This document shows, piece after piece, positions 29,501 to 36,086 of a stretch of 49,229 nucleotides of DNA. The position numbers and the translations under genes are program-made. Origin of the DNA: Lachnospiraceae bacterium. Its GTDB lineage: Bacteria; Bacillota; Clostridia; Lachnospirales; Lachnospiraceae. The notes beneath the pieces were generated by a model. That model was not told where the DNA came from. It ran no database searches and was given only the letters and a program-made list of their open reading frames with translations. Position 1 is the first letter of the stretch. Each line of letters opens with the position of its first letter. The stretch lies in assembly GCA_017470735.1 (NCBI GenBank), contig JAFUYB010000025.1, positions 1 to 49,229 of the forward strand. The letters are read 5' to 3'.

Positions 29501-29782
29501 TTCCCCGTCGCCATCGCCATTCGCGGCGGTATCCATTTCCACAGCGGCATTTTCTTCATCCATACTGTCCGTATCCGCGTCATCGGATGTCCCCCGGGCA
29601 TTTCCGTCCGCATTGTCCACGCCGGGAAGCTTCTTGATCGCATCCGCCTTATCCGCTTCACCGGACACTTCCGCAGTTTCCGCCAGAGGCGTCGCAAAGA
29701 CATCCAGCGGAACCGTATTGCACAACGTCGCTGCCAGCAGCATGACCGCCATAAGGAAGCTTACCGTTCTTCTCTTTTGCAT
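23549..29782 (-). CDS. giant multidomain cell-surface protein (LRR, InlB-like and MBG/YDG repeats)
   Basis: About 2,077 residues. ATG at 29782 has GGGAG eight bases upstream and gives a signal peptide (MQKRRTVSFLMAVMLLAATL) cleaved near VFA-TP. After an acidic Ala/Asp/Glu low-complexity stretch (about 60-155) comes a folded region, then BspA-type leucine-rich repeats (about 430-560), InlB/Listeria-Bacteroides repeats (YTAASGGT, ATLYAHW, GYTFNGWYT), MBG/YDG-type domains (TYTGNAIEPGVTV, AKTYGESDPAFSATVSGL) in about three tandem units of 155 residues, and a Lys/Ser/Gly-rich linker. One membrane helix near the end is followed by the basic tail RHRRGRKRNF; no LPxTG is present. An adhesin or matrix role is inferred. 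The middle is more AT-rich than either end. Confidence 0.88.
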   Translation of the reverse strand: MQKRRTVSFLMAVMLLAATLCNTVPLDVFATPLAETAEVSGEADKADAIKKLPGVDNADGNARGTSDDADTDSMDEENAAVEMDTAANGDGDGESGSDEAAADDSADADGDETAAEDGADADSDETAAEDDAGADGSDSEAEDAADTEEALGTETETAPQAFSERMALDGVRIDVEADKGVFPAGCALVVRRIDASDGNAVDEAVGEVRDAGRNVAAAYAFDISVVDPAGNEAEPDNGAGNVRVSFKMEEAGDANLEADIYHVSESADGTLSAERLETAETAGGVSARTDGFSYYTVEFTYNKLQYVMDGDTAVRLSDIINDIGLSGEVTDAKGSDDSLFTVEKDKDGVWTVTAKKAFTSLEWLKVTIGGVVYEIVVTDAVTASGSCGANGDNVKWTYDSATTTLTISGTGAMATYNYSNTVLPTWWNYHEQITKVVIGGGVTTIGARSFYEHTALKEVSISATVGSIKEYAFYGCKSLPKITMPEGVIHIGEGAFCSCTSLSSVVIPNTVTQIEGWAFGTCTSLMNVNIPYNVGSIGKNAFEACNSLGNIIVERPATQVNIRESSGGNFVAKMMSDSTTVSTIDGKKYYTWVYEWNKNSNNLYACRRDATVTLNGNGGTFSDNSSAATVECLRTGNYSFPSDPTRVGYAFAGWYTAASGGTEVTASTKVGNILDATLYAHWTANTYNVSYNANGGSGAPSAQTKTYGQALTLSSTKPTKTSATATWTVNFDANNGTSTGATSNKLTATAATPYTFSKWTTASNGSGTSYNPGGSYTANAAVTLYAQYTTGTTTCASITLPTPVRAGYTFNGWYTAASNGTRVGTAGASYTPAASSTTLYAQWTQNTITSVSLGTSNYTYNGKDQKPSVTVMGKLGNGSEKKLTENTNYTVSYKHSNGSTSDTKNVGTVTVTVTGMGNYSAAGTKKATYTISPKTVGLTWSNTTFTYDKTAHVPTAKVNNLCSGDACTVTVTGGQTNAGSYTATASALSNANYALPSANTKPFTITPKEVGLTWKNTSFTYDGNSHVPTATATGVVSGDSCTVTVTGEQTNAGSYTATASKLNNSNYKLPGTVTQNFTISKASQTAPAAPTVNSKSAVSISLNATSGYEYRMNSGSWQDSATFTGLDENTAYTFYQRVKGDSNHSESASSVGASITTNAHVHEWTYAAIAGKPDTITANCTSDGHRGSRTATLSITASDKTYDGTAAAATVTDGIGEGYAVVYKKDDAVLGGAPKDAGSYTASVTLGGVTVTASFTIEKASVTVTAADAAKTFGENDPAFSAAVTGLAGGESEDRIQYSLSRAAGETAGSYAITPSGDAAQGNYSVTFAGGTLTIGAKSISAGSVTVAAIEDKTYIGSAIEPGVTVRDGTQTLAEGEDYTLSYKGNRDAGTAKITVTGKGNYAAGRTETFTISPATAAVTAEDKEKTFGEDDPALSATVSGLKGSDTESAISYTLAREKGEDAGNYVITPSGPAAQGNYSVTFANGTLAIGAKSISAESVTVEAIEDKTYTGNAIEPGVTVRDGTAVLTKDKDYILSYKDNKDAGTAAAVISGTGNYKGKKEASFAIGQAEAAVTVDDAAKTYGESDPAFSATVSGLKGTDESSVISYSFSRDDGEDAGSYAVTPSGSASQGNYKVTFVPGTLIINAKDISSVGVKVEAIPDQTYTGSAIEPEVTVSDGTAVLKRDTDYTAAYASNTAVGTAGVTVTGTGNYSGTATISFNIVPKPVKPADSAPSAGRNALSPSGRSSSGGGSAEEAEEAKEKPSPKKKGKASRTDAGVNDPAENGAAAGNGNSTADVAGNAAQSRNNYASGRPAGNAVRLATARITARNAGGPPQVDLTLLKTEDSEPIAFGETRDAVYGKGRIRIEARSRNDASSGRIVSSVADILAACLTEEELKAAAAGEKISIRLVAKPLSDVPQEDKDRIETALGVIAERPLSLGDYMDLTVKKQIGREGWQKLTELSKDLLISVDIPKRLVAAKRMFYVLRSHEDEVTLLPDRSGDRASVTFSTGQFSTYALAYLDIVPDAAADPGEHALLLPVLWFLVLIGVVSELAVLILLILRHRRGRKRNFRPVIH
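29370..29490 (-). repeat. tandem repeats of about 39 bp coding the acidic segment
   Basis: Three imperfect units beginning GCAGCGG (plus strand) and including TCTGCGTCAGC encode the Ala/Asp/Glu-rich stretch of the surface protein. They are likely to vary in copy number between strains. Confidence 0.6.
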
Positions 29783-29841
29783 TGGATTGTCTCCCACATC
29801 ATCTTGACCATTGACAGTCTGTTTCATACCATATTTTGTAT

Positions 29842-29870
29842 ATTCTATACCAATTCGCTGTCCAATGCAA
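29842..29870 (-). promoter_or_regulatory. candidate promoter of the surface-protein gene
   Basis: On the minus strand TTGCAT (29865-29870) and TAGAAT (29842-29847) are 17 bases apart, about 60 bases before the start codon. An imperfect palindrome with TGTGCCA/TGGCACA arms (29902-29927) lies just upstream, between this and the divergent plus-strand promoter. Confidence 0.55.
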
Positions 29871-29968
29871 TAGATTTCAGGCAATCAGTCTTGAAACTTT
29901 CTGTGCCAAAATCGCGAAAATGGCACAATAAAATTCAGCAGAACATAATTACCAGGCTGAAATTCATG

Positions 29969-29997
29969 TTGACAAAGCATGAACAGAGGTTTAGAGT
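29969..29997 (+). promoter_or_regulatory. candidate promoter of the MazF-like toxin-antitoxin pair
   Basis: TTGACA (29969-29974), 17 bases, then TAGAGT (29992-29997), 45 bases before the antitoxin start. Confidence 0.55.
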
Positions 29998-30041
29998 AAA
30001 TTTCATAACAACAGAAAGAAGCTATGATCGGGAGATTGCCT

Positions 30042-30224
30042 ATGAATAAAACCAGATATACTGCTGAAGAATTAAGAAATATGACAGTAGAGGAGACTGA
30101 ATTAATACTAAAAAATATGCCAAAATTTGAGTTGCCTCCAAAAGAGATTCTAAAATTAATGGATGTTGGAATATATGATAAAGATGGTCATTTGATAGGA
30201 GAAAAGCCAGGAGGTGAATATTAA
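30042..30224 (+). CDS. antitoxin of a MazF/PemK-type pair
   Basis: A 60-residue protein (MNKTRYTAEELRNMTVEETE, ending DKDGHLIGEKPGGEY). ATG at 30042 has GGGAG seven bases upstream; the open frame extends six codons further without a better site. No classical DNA-binding motif is obvious. The assignment as antitoxin rests on its size, charge and position three bases before a MazF-like gene. The antitoxin is intact while the toxin is broken, as often seen in decaying modules. Confidence 0.7.
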   Translation: MNKTRYTAEELRNMTVEETELILKNMPKFELPPKEILKLMDVGIYDKDGHLIGEKPGGEY

Positions 30225-30227
30225 TTT

Positions 30228-30605
30228 ATGAAATTACCTGTAAGTACTTATATTTCTGGAACGATAGTTGATGTTGATTTTCCATATCATGACGGAAACG
30301 AAAAATCCAAAGTGCGTCCTGCCGTTGTCATATCTTATGACGATTCTGTTACAAATGTAGCACTATTGTAAGTTACAAGCCATACTCCCAGAACCGAGTT
30401 TGATTATGAAATATCCGATTATGAAGGCACTGGTTTATATAAAGAACCATCAGTAGTCAGATGTAATTGTGTTTTTTCAATACCAAATACTGAAATGCTT
30501 CAAAAGAGGGGCGTTTTATCGCGTAAAGATTTTAATTCCGTGATGATATTATTTAACGATGCAATCATCCAGAAAAAAGTTGAGTACTATAACAACCATC
30601 CCTGA
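30228..30605 (+). pseudogene. MazF/PemK-family toxin with an internal stop codon
   Basis: A 125-codon frame that would encode a MazF-like endoribonuclease fold: GTIVDVDFPYHDG, KSKVRPAVVIS (the conserved Arg-Pro-Ala block), then VTSHTPR and a late GVLSRKDF. Codon 48 is TAA (30369-30371), exactly where related proteins have a Lys or Gln before VTSHTPR. Both halves stay in one frame with no other lesion, so this is a single recent nonsense mutation or a sequencing error. The antitoxin gene is three bases upstream. Confidence 0.8.
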
Positions 30606-30733
30606 TCCAATCATCATACACATTCTGAAAAAAGACCTCTGTATTATATATCGCTTCAGGCATATCACCAAAAAAGATGTTGAGCATAATAAATTCTCTC
30701 CTCCGTCATCTAAATTGCTTTGCTTCAAAACAG

Positions 30734-32482
30734 TCATTTTATCCCTGCAACGCATGATTTTTTGCAAAAGCAAAGCGCAAAGGAAATCACCCCCGCGTAG
30801 CCGTCTTCGAGAATGCCGTCCTCGTATTTCCGGTCTTCGATCTGGGCAAGTGCCTCGTCCAGTCCATCATGTATCTCATTAAATTTTTTCCGGGCTTTTA
30901 GCTCAAAAATGTATGCCGGATCAGTTGGGTTCTCAGGGTAAAGAACAATATCCGGCCGGCCGTCTCCCACCTCCCGATTAGAACGCGGAACATAGTCCGG
31001 CATTTCATAGAGCAGGGAAATGAAAAAACCGTGGTAGAAGCTCTCCCTGCTGTCAAAGGTGCTGATACTTTTTTTCAGCAGAGCAGTCACATATCTGCCG
31101 ATCTCCTCACAATCTTTTTCCCGGATCGCCTTGTACAGCACGCTCCGGTCTTCCTTTTTTATGGTTTTTTCAAACCACCTCTGGATCTGGTTTTCATAAA
31201 TATAGCTGATCTCATTGTTCGGGATCCGCATGGTCAGAAAAGTGCTGTTGCCCTCTTCCCGCTCCGAAACCTTGCGCATATAGCCCGTAAAGAAAAGGAA
31301 ATTCCACAGGTTGTCCTCTGACGCATATATGTCATCATAGGTAATGTCCTCATGAATCTGTTTCTCGATCGTCCCTCCCTCGATCAGCCGTCCGAGCTCT
31401 TCCTTCATGGTCGCATCCGCCTTTTCCACCAAGTCGCGGATGATTGAATTGGATGAGGTGTTGGACCAGTACGGCCGCGGAAAACGGCGCTTGCCGTTGA
31501 CCTTGCCGTCCACATAGCTCGTCACGCTCCACGGATTGTACACCTCACTTTCGCCAAACAGATAGCCGTCATACCACCTCCGGACTTCTTCCACTTTATC
31601 CGACAGACCATACGCGGCCAGCATTGCCTCTGTCTCCTCCGGAGTAAAGCCAAAACCTTCCGCAAAATCCGCGTCAACCATGGAATTGACCTTCAGATTG
31701 TTCAGCCCCGTAAAAATGCTTTCCTTGCTGATCCGCAGACAGCCCGTAATGACCGCCCTCTCCAATGCGTCGTTCGTCTTCAGCGCCGACTCGAACAGCG
31801 AACGGATGAAACCGACCATCTCGTCATAAAATCCGTTGTAGTAGGCATTCTCCAATGGCACATCGTATTCGTCCAAAAGGATAATAACGCCCTTGCCGTG
31901 ATGCTTTTTTAAAGCTTGCGACAGAGGCTTTAACGCCGTGGCGAATCTTCCGCTCTCGTTTCGCGCCTGCGCTTCCCGTTCCTCGCTGCTTCTACCCACA
32001 CGGTCCCATGCGCGCCACTCTTTTTCCATCTGCAGAACATCGCGGATTTTTTCTCTGTCTTCTTCGTCCAGCCTATCGGATTTCAGTAAATAGTTGTGCT
32101 TGTGGTATTCATCAATGATTTCCTCGCGCAGAGCAATGAACGCCGTCACAAAATCCGGCTGCTTTGCCGACTTCAATGAGAGATTGATCACCGGATATGC
32201 CCCCATTTGGGAAAGGATTTCCTCCCCGGCCTCCATGATCTTTTTCCCTTCAAAATACCGCCGGTTGTCCACGACATTTCCACTTTCATCGTACTCCGCT
32301 TCAAAAAAAGTCCGCAGCATAGTCAGAGCCAGCGTCTTCCCGAATCGCCGCGGGCGGGTGATCAGCGTGACCTTGCTTCCTTTTTCAAGGATATCCGCGA
32401 TCAGCGGCGTCTTGTCCACATAGTAAAGGTCTTTATCCAAAAACTCTTTGAAAAATTCATATCCGATCCCGATTTTCTGCAT
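30734..32482 (-). CDS. AAA-ATPase-like protein with C-terminal PD-(D/E)XK-type domain
   Basis: A 582-residue protein of the AAA-ATPase-like family common in Bacteroidetes and Clostridia. The N-terminus (MQKIGIGYEFFKEFLDKDLYYVDKT) and the P-loop in RPRRFGKTLALTML are typical; a Walker B-like strand is in VIILLDEYDVPL. The C-terminus has the PD-(D/E)XK-type core GDGRPDIVLY followed by YIFELK. The family is often multi-copy and has been suspected of a mobile or defence role, but function is not established. GGAGG lies seven bases before the ATG. It is a single gene, convergent with the broken toxin. Confidence 0.88.
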   Translation of the reverse strand: MQKIGIGYEFFKEFLDKDLYYVDKTPLIADILEKGSKVTLITRPRRFGKTLALTMLRTFFEAEYDESGNVVDNRRYFEGKKIMEAGEEILSQMGAYPVINLSLKSAKQPDFVTAFIALREEIIDEYHKHNYLLKSDRLDEEDREKIRDVLQMEKEWRAWDRVGRSSEEREAQARNESGRFATALKPLSQALKKHHGKGVIILLDEYDVPLENAYYNGFYDEMVGFIRSLFESALKTNDALERAVITGCLRISKESIFTGLNNLKVNSMVDADFAEGFGFTPEETEAMLAAYGLSDKVEEVRRWYDGYLFGESEVYNPWSVTSYVDGKVNGKRRFPRPYWSNTSSNSIIRDLVEKADATMKEELGRLIEGGTIEKQIHEDITYDDIYASEDNLWNFLFFTGYMRKVSEREEGNSTFLTMRIPNNEISYIYENQIQRWFEKTIKKEDRSVLYKAIREKDCEEIGRYVTALLKKSISTFDSRESFYHGFFISLLYEMPDYVPRSNREVGDGRPDIVLYPENPTDPAYIFELKARKKFNEIHDGLDEALAQIEDRKYEDGILEDGYAGVISFALCFCKKSCVAGIK

Positions 32483-32503
32483 CGTGTGTCCTCCCGCAAA
32501 AGA

Positions 32504-32543
32504 AAAACCGCTACAGAATGATTGTACACTCTGCCGCGGTTTT
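32504..32543 (-). terminator. intrinsic terminator of the HAD phosphatase gene
   Basis: Arms AAAACCGC (32504-32511) and GCGGTTTT (32536-32543), with further pairing inside. On the minus strand it ends in TTTTTCTTTT. Confidence 0.75.
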
Positions 32544-32577
32544 CCGCAAGCCGAAACATCATGGCGTTAAATACCCC

Positions 32578-33390
32578 TTACAGCAGCCCGAAATGCTCCA
32601 GCCCTTTGTAGATTCCGTCGTCATCGACATCCGCCGTCACGAAATCGGCAAGCGCCTTGATCTCGTCCCTGCCGTTGCCCATCGCGACCGCTATGCGGGC
32701 GTATTCCATCATGTCCACATCGTTCGGTCCGTCGCCGAACGCTACGGAATCCTCGCGGGAAAGACCGTAATAGCGCATCAGTTCATCCATGCCGGTCGAT
32801 TTCTCGACTCCCCGTACCGTGATTTCGCCGCAGTAGGGATCCGGCTTTCCAAAGGACAGCTCCGTCACCATGAAGTAATCCCCGATCCGCCGATTCACCT
32901 CTTCCACGGTAATCGGCGCCCTATGGTAAAACATCTTCTGGACATTGGCAACACCGGACAGAGTCGGCAGGCGTTTCAAATTGCCGACCACCTCATCCGG
33001 ATCCCTGTCGTCCTGCGCAAAGCCCGCCGTAAACTCGACAAGCTTGTCGTAGCCGTCCTCACGGACATAGACCGCCTCGTTGGTCTGCACGCACAGATCC
33101 GGCATATCCTTTTGTATCAGAGAAAGACAGCTCTCATACTTATCCGGCGGGATCACCGATTCATATATCGTCTGTCCGTTGACGCTCACATGCGCGCCTG
33201 CCGCCGATACGATCGCGTCAAATCCGATCGCAAGGATATCCGCGTCGATCTGGCTCTCACTCCTCCCCGAGCACAGCGCCGTAATGTTCCCCGCTTTCTG
33301 CGTCCTTTTGATGCCCTGTATCGCCGATTCCGGCACCACTCCCTCAAAATTACTCAGCGTTCCGTCTATGTCAAAAAAGATTACCTTCAT
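32578..33390 (-). CDS. Cof-type HAD superfamily phosphatase
   Basis: A 270-residue member of the IIB (Cof) subfamily of haloacid dehalogenase-like phosphatases. Motif I is FFDIDGT (nucleophile Asp7, acid/base Asp9), motif II is in ALCSGRS, and motif IV is AFGDGPNDVDMM. A cap domain fills the centre. Such enzymes act on sugar phosphates or flavin and nucleotide phosphates. ATG at 33390 is used; ten further codons upstream come from the adjacent repeat element. It lies downstream of the PTS operon, from which it is separated by a terminator, so a sugar-phosphate substrate is only a guess. Confidence 0.9.
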   Translation of the reverse strand: MKVIFFDIDGTLSNFEGVVPESAIQGIKRTQKAGNITALCSGRSESQIDADILAIGFDAIVSAAGAHVSVNGQTIYESVIPPDKYESCLSLIQKDMPDLCVQTNEAVYVREDGYDKLVEFTAGFAQDDRDPDEVVGNLKRLPTLSGVANVQKMFYHRAPITVEEVNRRIGDYFMVTELSFGKPDPYCGEITVRGVEKSTGMDELMRYYGLSREDSVAFGDGPNDVDMMEYARIAVAMGNGRDEIKALADFVTADVDDDGIYKGLEHFGLL

Positions 33391-33409
33391 TGCACCTTGC
33401 CCTTCATCC

Positions 33410-33442
33410 AGTGCATCCATTTATTTGGAATTGGATGCACTA
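33410..33442. repeat. short hairpin related to the 164-bp palindromic element
   Basis: AGTGCATCCA and its complement enclose a short loop. The 13-mer ATTTATTTGGAAT (33419-33431) is identical to the right arm of the 23388-23551 element (23528-23540), and both end in TGCACTA. It looks like an internal-deletion derivative, and lies just before the HAD gene start. Confidence 0.65.
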
Positions 33443-33569
33443 ATCTGTTTTCCATACAAAAATAGCAACATTGACAGAATAATCGAAAATAATGATTTTA
33501 GCAACATTTTTCATTCTTATTTGCGAAACAAATATCTTCCTATCTGCGCGCGTCGCATCCCGCGGAGCG

Positions 33570-33617
33570 TTTTTGACCTCATAGGAAATGCAAAACACTT
33601 TCCTATGAGGTCAAAAA
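33570..33617. repeat. 19-bp perfect hairpin
   Basis: Arms 33570-33588 and 33599-33617 pair without mismatch around a ten-base loop. The outer five pairs are T:A, so the element shares its A-run with the terminator next to it. Confidence 0.7.
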
Positions 33618-33658
33618 AAAACTGCGGATCCAACTGTCCGTAGACAGCGGTTCCGCAG
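33613..33658 (-). terminator. intrinsic terminator of the PTS operon
   Basis: Arms CTGCGGA (33622-33628) and TCCGCAG (33652-33658), with an inner CTGTC/GACAG stem. On the minus strand it is followed by nine T. It lies 28 bases after the IIA stop codon. Confidence 0.9.
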
Positions 33659-33685
33659 CATCTTTGTTTATCATTTTGTATGGGA

Positions 33686-33997
33686 TCAGCCGATCTTCTT
33701 ATAAAGATCGATGAACTCCTCAGCGATGATCTTGAACGCTTCGGCGCTCATCAACTGGTCCTCCGCATGAATGAGAAGTACTCCGGCATTCCCCAGCTCG
33801 CCGTTGGCTTCCTTGGTCAGCATATCCGCGTGAGCGTGATGGCCTTCCACGAATTCCTTCTCACCTGCCGCGATCAACTCTTCCGCTTCGTCAAACTTGC
33901 CTTCTTTCGCAAGCTGGATCGCTCCGATGTAATTTGACCGCGCTGTACCTACATGCGTAATGATATTAAAACACGCAAGTTCTAATTCTTCACTCAT
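33686..33997 (-). CDS. PTS lactose/cellobiose-type IIA component
   Basis: A 103-residue helical IIA protein of the lactose/N,N'-diacetylchitobiose/cellobiose family. The phosphorylated His lies in the GHHAHADML block. It accepts phosphate from HPr and passes it to the IIB protein. The protein is cytoplasmic and of normal length. It is the last gene of the IIB-IIC-IIA operon and is separated from IIC by a 188-base structured spacer; an excellent terminator follows. GGAGG lies just before the ATG. The sugar cannot be read from the sequence; a beta-linked disaccharide is likely from the family. Confidence 0.93.
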   Translation of the reverse strand: MSEELELACFNIITHVGTARSNYIGAIQLAKEGKFDEAEELIAAGEKEFVEGHHAHADMLTKEANGELGNAGVLLIHAEDQLMSAEAFKIIAEEFIDLYKKIG

Positions 33998-34032
33998 TTT
34001 TTTCCTCCCTTTTTATTTTTTGCATTAAGCCC

Positions 34033-34170
34033 CAAAATTGTTCCGTGCTCCGCACTCCCACAATTTTGACAGACCTTCGCAATCCGGCCTATCGACCTAC
34101 TTGCTCAGGTCTGTTGCCTTGTCGAATGATGATACATCTGTTCATGCAAGCATGACATCTGTATCATCAT
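34033..34170 (-). promoter_or_regulatory. three-hairpin intercistronic spacer between PTS IIC and IIA
   Basis: In transcript order: an 11-bp stem with ATGATGATACA arms (34126-34136 and 34160-34170) capped by TCATGC/GCATGA; an 8-bp stem ACAGACCT/AGGTCTGT (34069-34076 and 34107-34114); and a 9-bp stem CAAAATTGT/ACAATTTTG (34033-34041 and 34060-34068) with an inner GTGC/GCAC. None has a strong U-run, so processing, stability or partial attenuation is more likely than full termination. Confidence 0.6.
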
Positions 34171-34185
34171 CCTCCAAGAGCTTAA

Positions 34186-35529
34186 TCACCAGTCATCATC
34201 ATCGTCATCTGCAGCGCTTGCCTTCTGCTCGTTCTCAAGAGCCTGCTTGTCAAGCATACGCATGAACGGGGTGTAAACCACAACCGACATTACAAGCACC
34301 AGTGCCTGTAGGATCGCCGTCCTCACACCACCGATCAGGAATCCTGAAATGATCGGCGGCGTCGTCCAAGGTACATAAATACCTCTGTACATCGGACACA
34401 GACCGGACCAGATCGCGAAATACTCCATCGTACAAGAAATCATCGGTACGAGCATGAACGGAACTGCCGCGATCGGGTTCATAACGATCGGGATACCGAA
34501 GATGATCGGCTCGTTGATGTTGAAGCAAGCCGGTCCGATCGCGATACCGCCGAGTGCCTTGTACTGTGCTGACTTCGCAAATGCCAGGCAGTAGATTGCG
34601 ATACCGATCGTGATACCGGAACCGGTGATCGTGATCATATTCTCATAGAACTGCTGGGTAACGATATGTCCGCCCAGTGCCCTTGTCACTTCGCCGTTGG
34701 CCTCGAAGATCGCCTGATTCTCCATGTAGTTTGCCGTCCACATCGGCGTCATGATACCCGAAATCAGGGTCGCGCCGTGGACACCGAAGAACCACAGGAA
34801 GTGAACCAGGAACGAGCAGATCAGAATTGCCGGATACGAATCCGCCAAACCCTGAAGCGGAGCACCGATCACCGTGTAGATCAGCTCCATACCGGTCTGC
34901 TTGGACGCGATGTGGATGATACCCTCGATGATCATCGTGCATGTCAGAATCAAAATTGCCGGAATCAAAGCCGTAAATGCGTTTGCCACGCCTTCCGGAA
35001 CACCGGCAGGCATCTTGATCCGGATGTCTTTCTTCAGAATCGCGCTGTATGCCAGACCAACCAAAAGACCGACGATGATCGAACCGATCATAGCCTTGCC
35101 GCCTGTCCAGCCCTTGTCGATCACATTGCCGATAACCAGTTCTTCACCGGACTCTGTCGCACCGGTAACGCTCGCCGGCGAGATCATCAGGAAGCTTGCC
35201 AAAGCGACAAATGCGCCGCCGAGAGGCTCATAGCCTTCGTTCTTGATGTACATGTACGCAATCGCGACAACAGCGATGATTGCGTTGATTGAAAAGCTGG
35301 ATCCGTTCGCTTTTAAGAACAGATCTGTCAATGTCATATCTCCGATCTGAACGCTCGAAACCGCATCCGCCCATGACTGCACGGGCAGCTGACCCAGGAT
35401 CAGGAAAATGGAACCTGCGATGATCAACGGAATCGTGTAGATCATACCGTCCTTCATAGCCTGAATAGCCTTGGTATTGACGAGCTTCATGACAGGAGGC
35501 ATAATATTTTTCTGTACAAATTCTTCCAT
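34186..35529 (-). CDS. PTS lactose/cellobiose-type IIC permease
   Basis: A 447-residue membrane permease of the lactose/cellobiose PTS family, which imports the sugar while it is phosphorylated by IIB. About ten membrane segments are seen. The conserved substrate-binding motif is FNINEPIIFGIPIVMNP. The typical start MEEFVQKNIMPPVMKLVNTKAIQAMKDG is present, and the C-terminus ends in an odd run of six Asp then Trp. It lies 49 bases after the IIB gene. Confidence 0.94.
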   Translation of the reverse strand: MEEFVQKNIMPPVMKLVNTKAIQAMKDGMIYTIPLIIAGSIFLILGQLPVQSWADAVSSVQIGDMTLTDLFLKANGSSFSINAIIAVVAIAYMYIKNEGYEPLGGAFVALASFLMISPASVTGATESGEELVIGNVIDKGWTGGKAMIGSIIVGLLVGLAYSAILKKDIRIKMPAGVPEGVANAFTALIPAILILTCTMIIEGIIHIASKQTGMELIYTVIGAPLQGLADSYPAILICSFLVHFLWFFGVHGATLISGIMTPMWTANYMENQAIFEANGEVTRALGGHIVTQQFYENMITITGSGITIGIAIYCLAFAKSAQYKALGGIAIGPACFNINEPIIFGIPIVMNPIAAVPFMLVPMISCTMEYFAIWSGLCPMYRGIYVPWTTPPIISGFLIGGVRTAILQALVLVMSVVVYTPFMRMLDKQALENEQKASAADDDDDDW

Positions 35530-35578
35530 ACCCTACTCTCCTTTATACTCTCCTAAATTGATAGTGCCTGCAATGGCC

Positions 35579-35881
35579 TTACTTCTTCAGCTTGTAAGCA
35601 AACTTCAGAACATTCATGCCGTTGCACATTCCATAATCCGCAGACGGGATCACATCTACCGGAATACCCTTCGGATCGCACATCTCTTTTGCCTTGCCAA
35701 GATTGAATCCTACCTGGGGTCCAAGAAGGGCAACATCGGTCTCATCCAGATGCTGATCCATCTCCGAGAACGGATACGCAGCGATCTCGGCATCCTTTCC
35801 CTTTTCCTTAGCAGCTTCCTGCATCTTTTTGACCAGGACGCTTGTGGACATGCCTGCGGCACAGAACAAATTGATCTTCAT
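35579..35881 (-). CDS. PTS lactose/cellobiose-type IIB component
   Basis: A 100-residue cytoplasmic IIB protein with the phospho-cysteine in LFCAAGMSTSVLV (Cys7) and the expected small alpha/beta fold (VALLGPQVGFNL). It receives phosphate from IIA and passes it to the sugar bound by IIC. ATG at 35881 is preferred; the open frame continues 13 codons upstream, but the ribosome site AAAGGGG precedes 35881. It is the first gene of the operon. Confidence 0.93.
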   Translation of the reverse strand: MKINLFCAAGMSTSVLVKKMQEAAKEKGKDAEIAAYPFSEMDQHLDETDVALLGPQVGFNLGKAKEMCDPKGIPVDVIPSADYGMCNGMNVLKFAYKLKK

Positions 35882-35928
35882 AATGAAACATCCCCTTTCT
35901 AGTGAAGAATTATTTTGCATCTTTAGCT

Positions 35929-35957
35929 ATTTTAAACAATAAATGATTAGCATGCAA
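35929..35957 (-). promoter_or_regulatory. promoter of the PTS operon
   Basis: On the minus strand TTGCAT (35952-35957), 17 bases, TAAAAT (35929-35934), about 45 bases before the IIB start. Confidence 0.6.
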
Positions 35958-35963
35958 TAATAA

Positions 35964-35990
35964 TTTGTGATTTTTTCTAATATTCACAAA
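35964..35990. promoter_or_regulatory. inverted repeat upstream of the PTS promoter
   Basis: TTTGTGA and TCACAAA (35964-35970 and 35984-35990), perfectly inverted with a 13-base spacer, just upstream of the -35 box. This is the usual place for an activator site. The binding protein is unknown. Confidence 0.5.
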
Positions 35991-36030
35991 AGAAATGCAA
36001 GAATATTGAACAAATACGACAATGGACGCG

Positions 36031-36066
36031 AAAAAAGAGGCAGATATGGGGGATCCGCCTCTTTTT
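36031..36066. terminator. terminator downstream of the XRE gene
   Basis: Arms AAAAAGAGGC and GCCTCTTTTT (36032-36041 and 36057-36066). It has T-rich 3' sides on both strands; on the minus strand it would end XRE transcripts before the PTS promoter. Confidence 0.7.
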
Positions 36067-36086
36067 CCAAAGGAGAAAACTTTTTT

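Noticed and set aside
29247..29807. Serine/alanine-rich plus-strand frame with low complexity
   Set aside because: It is the mirror of the acidic repeat tract and signal peptide of the surface protein.
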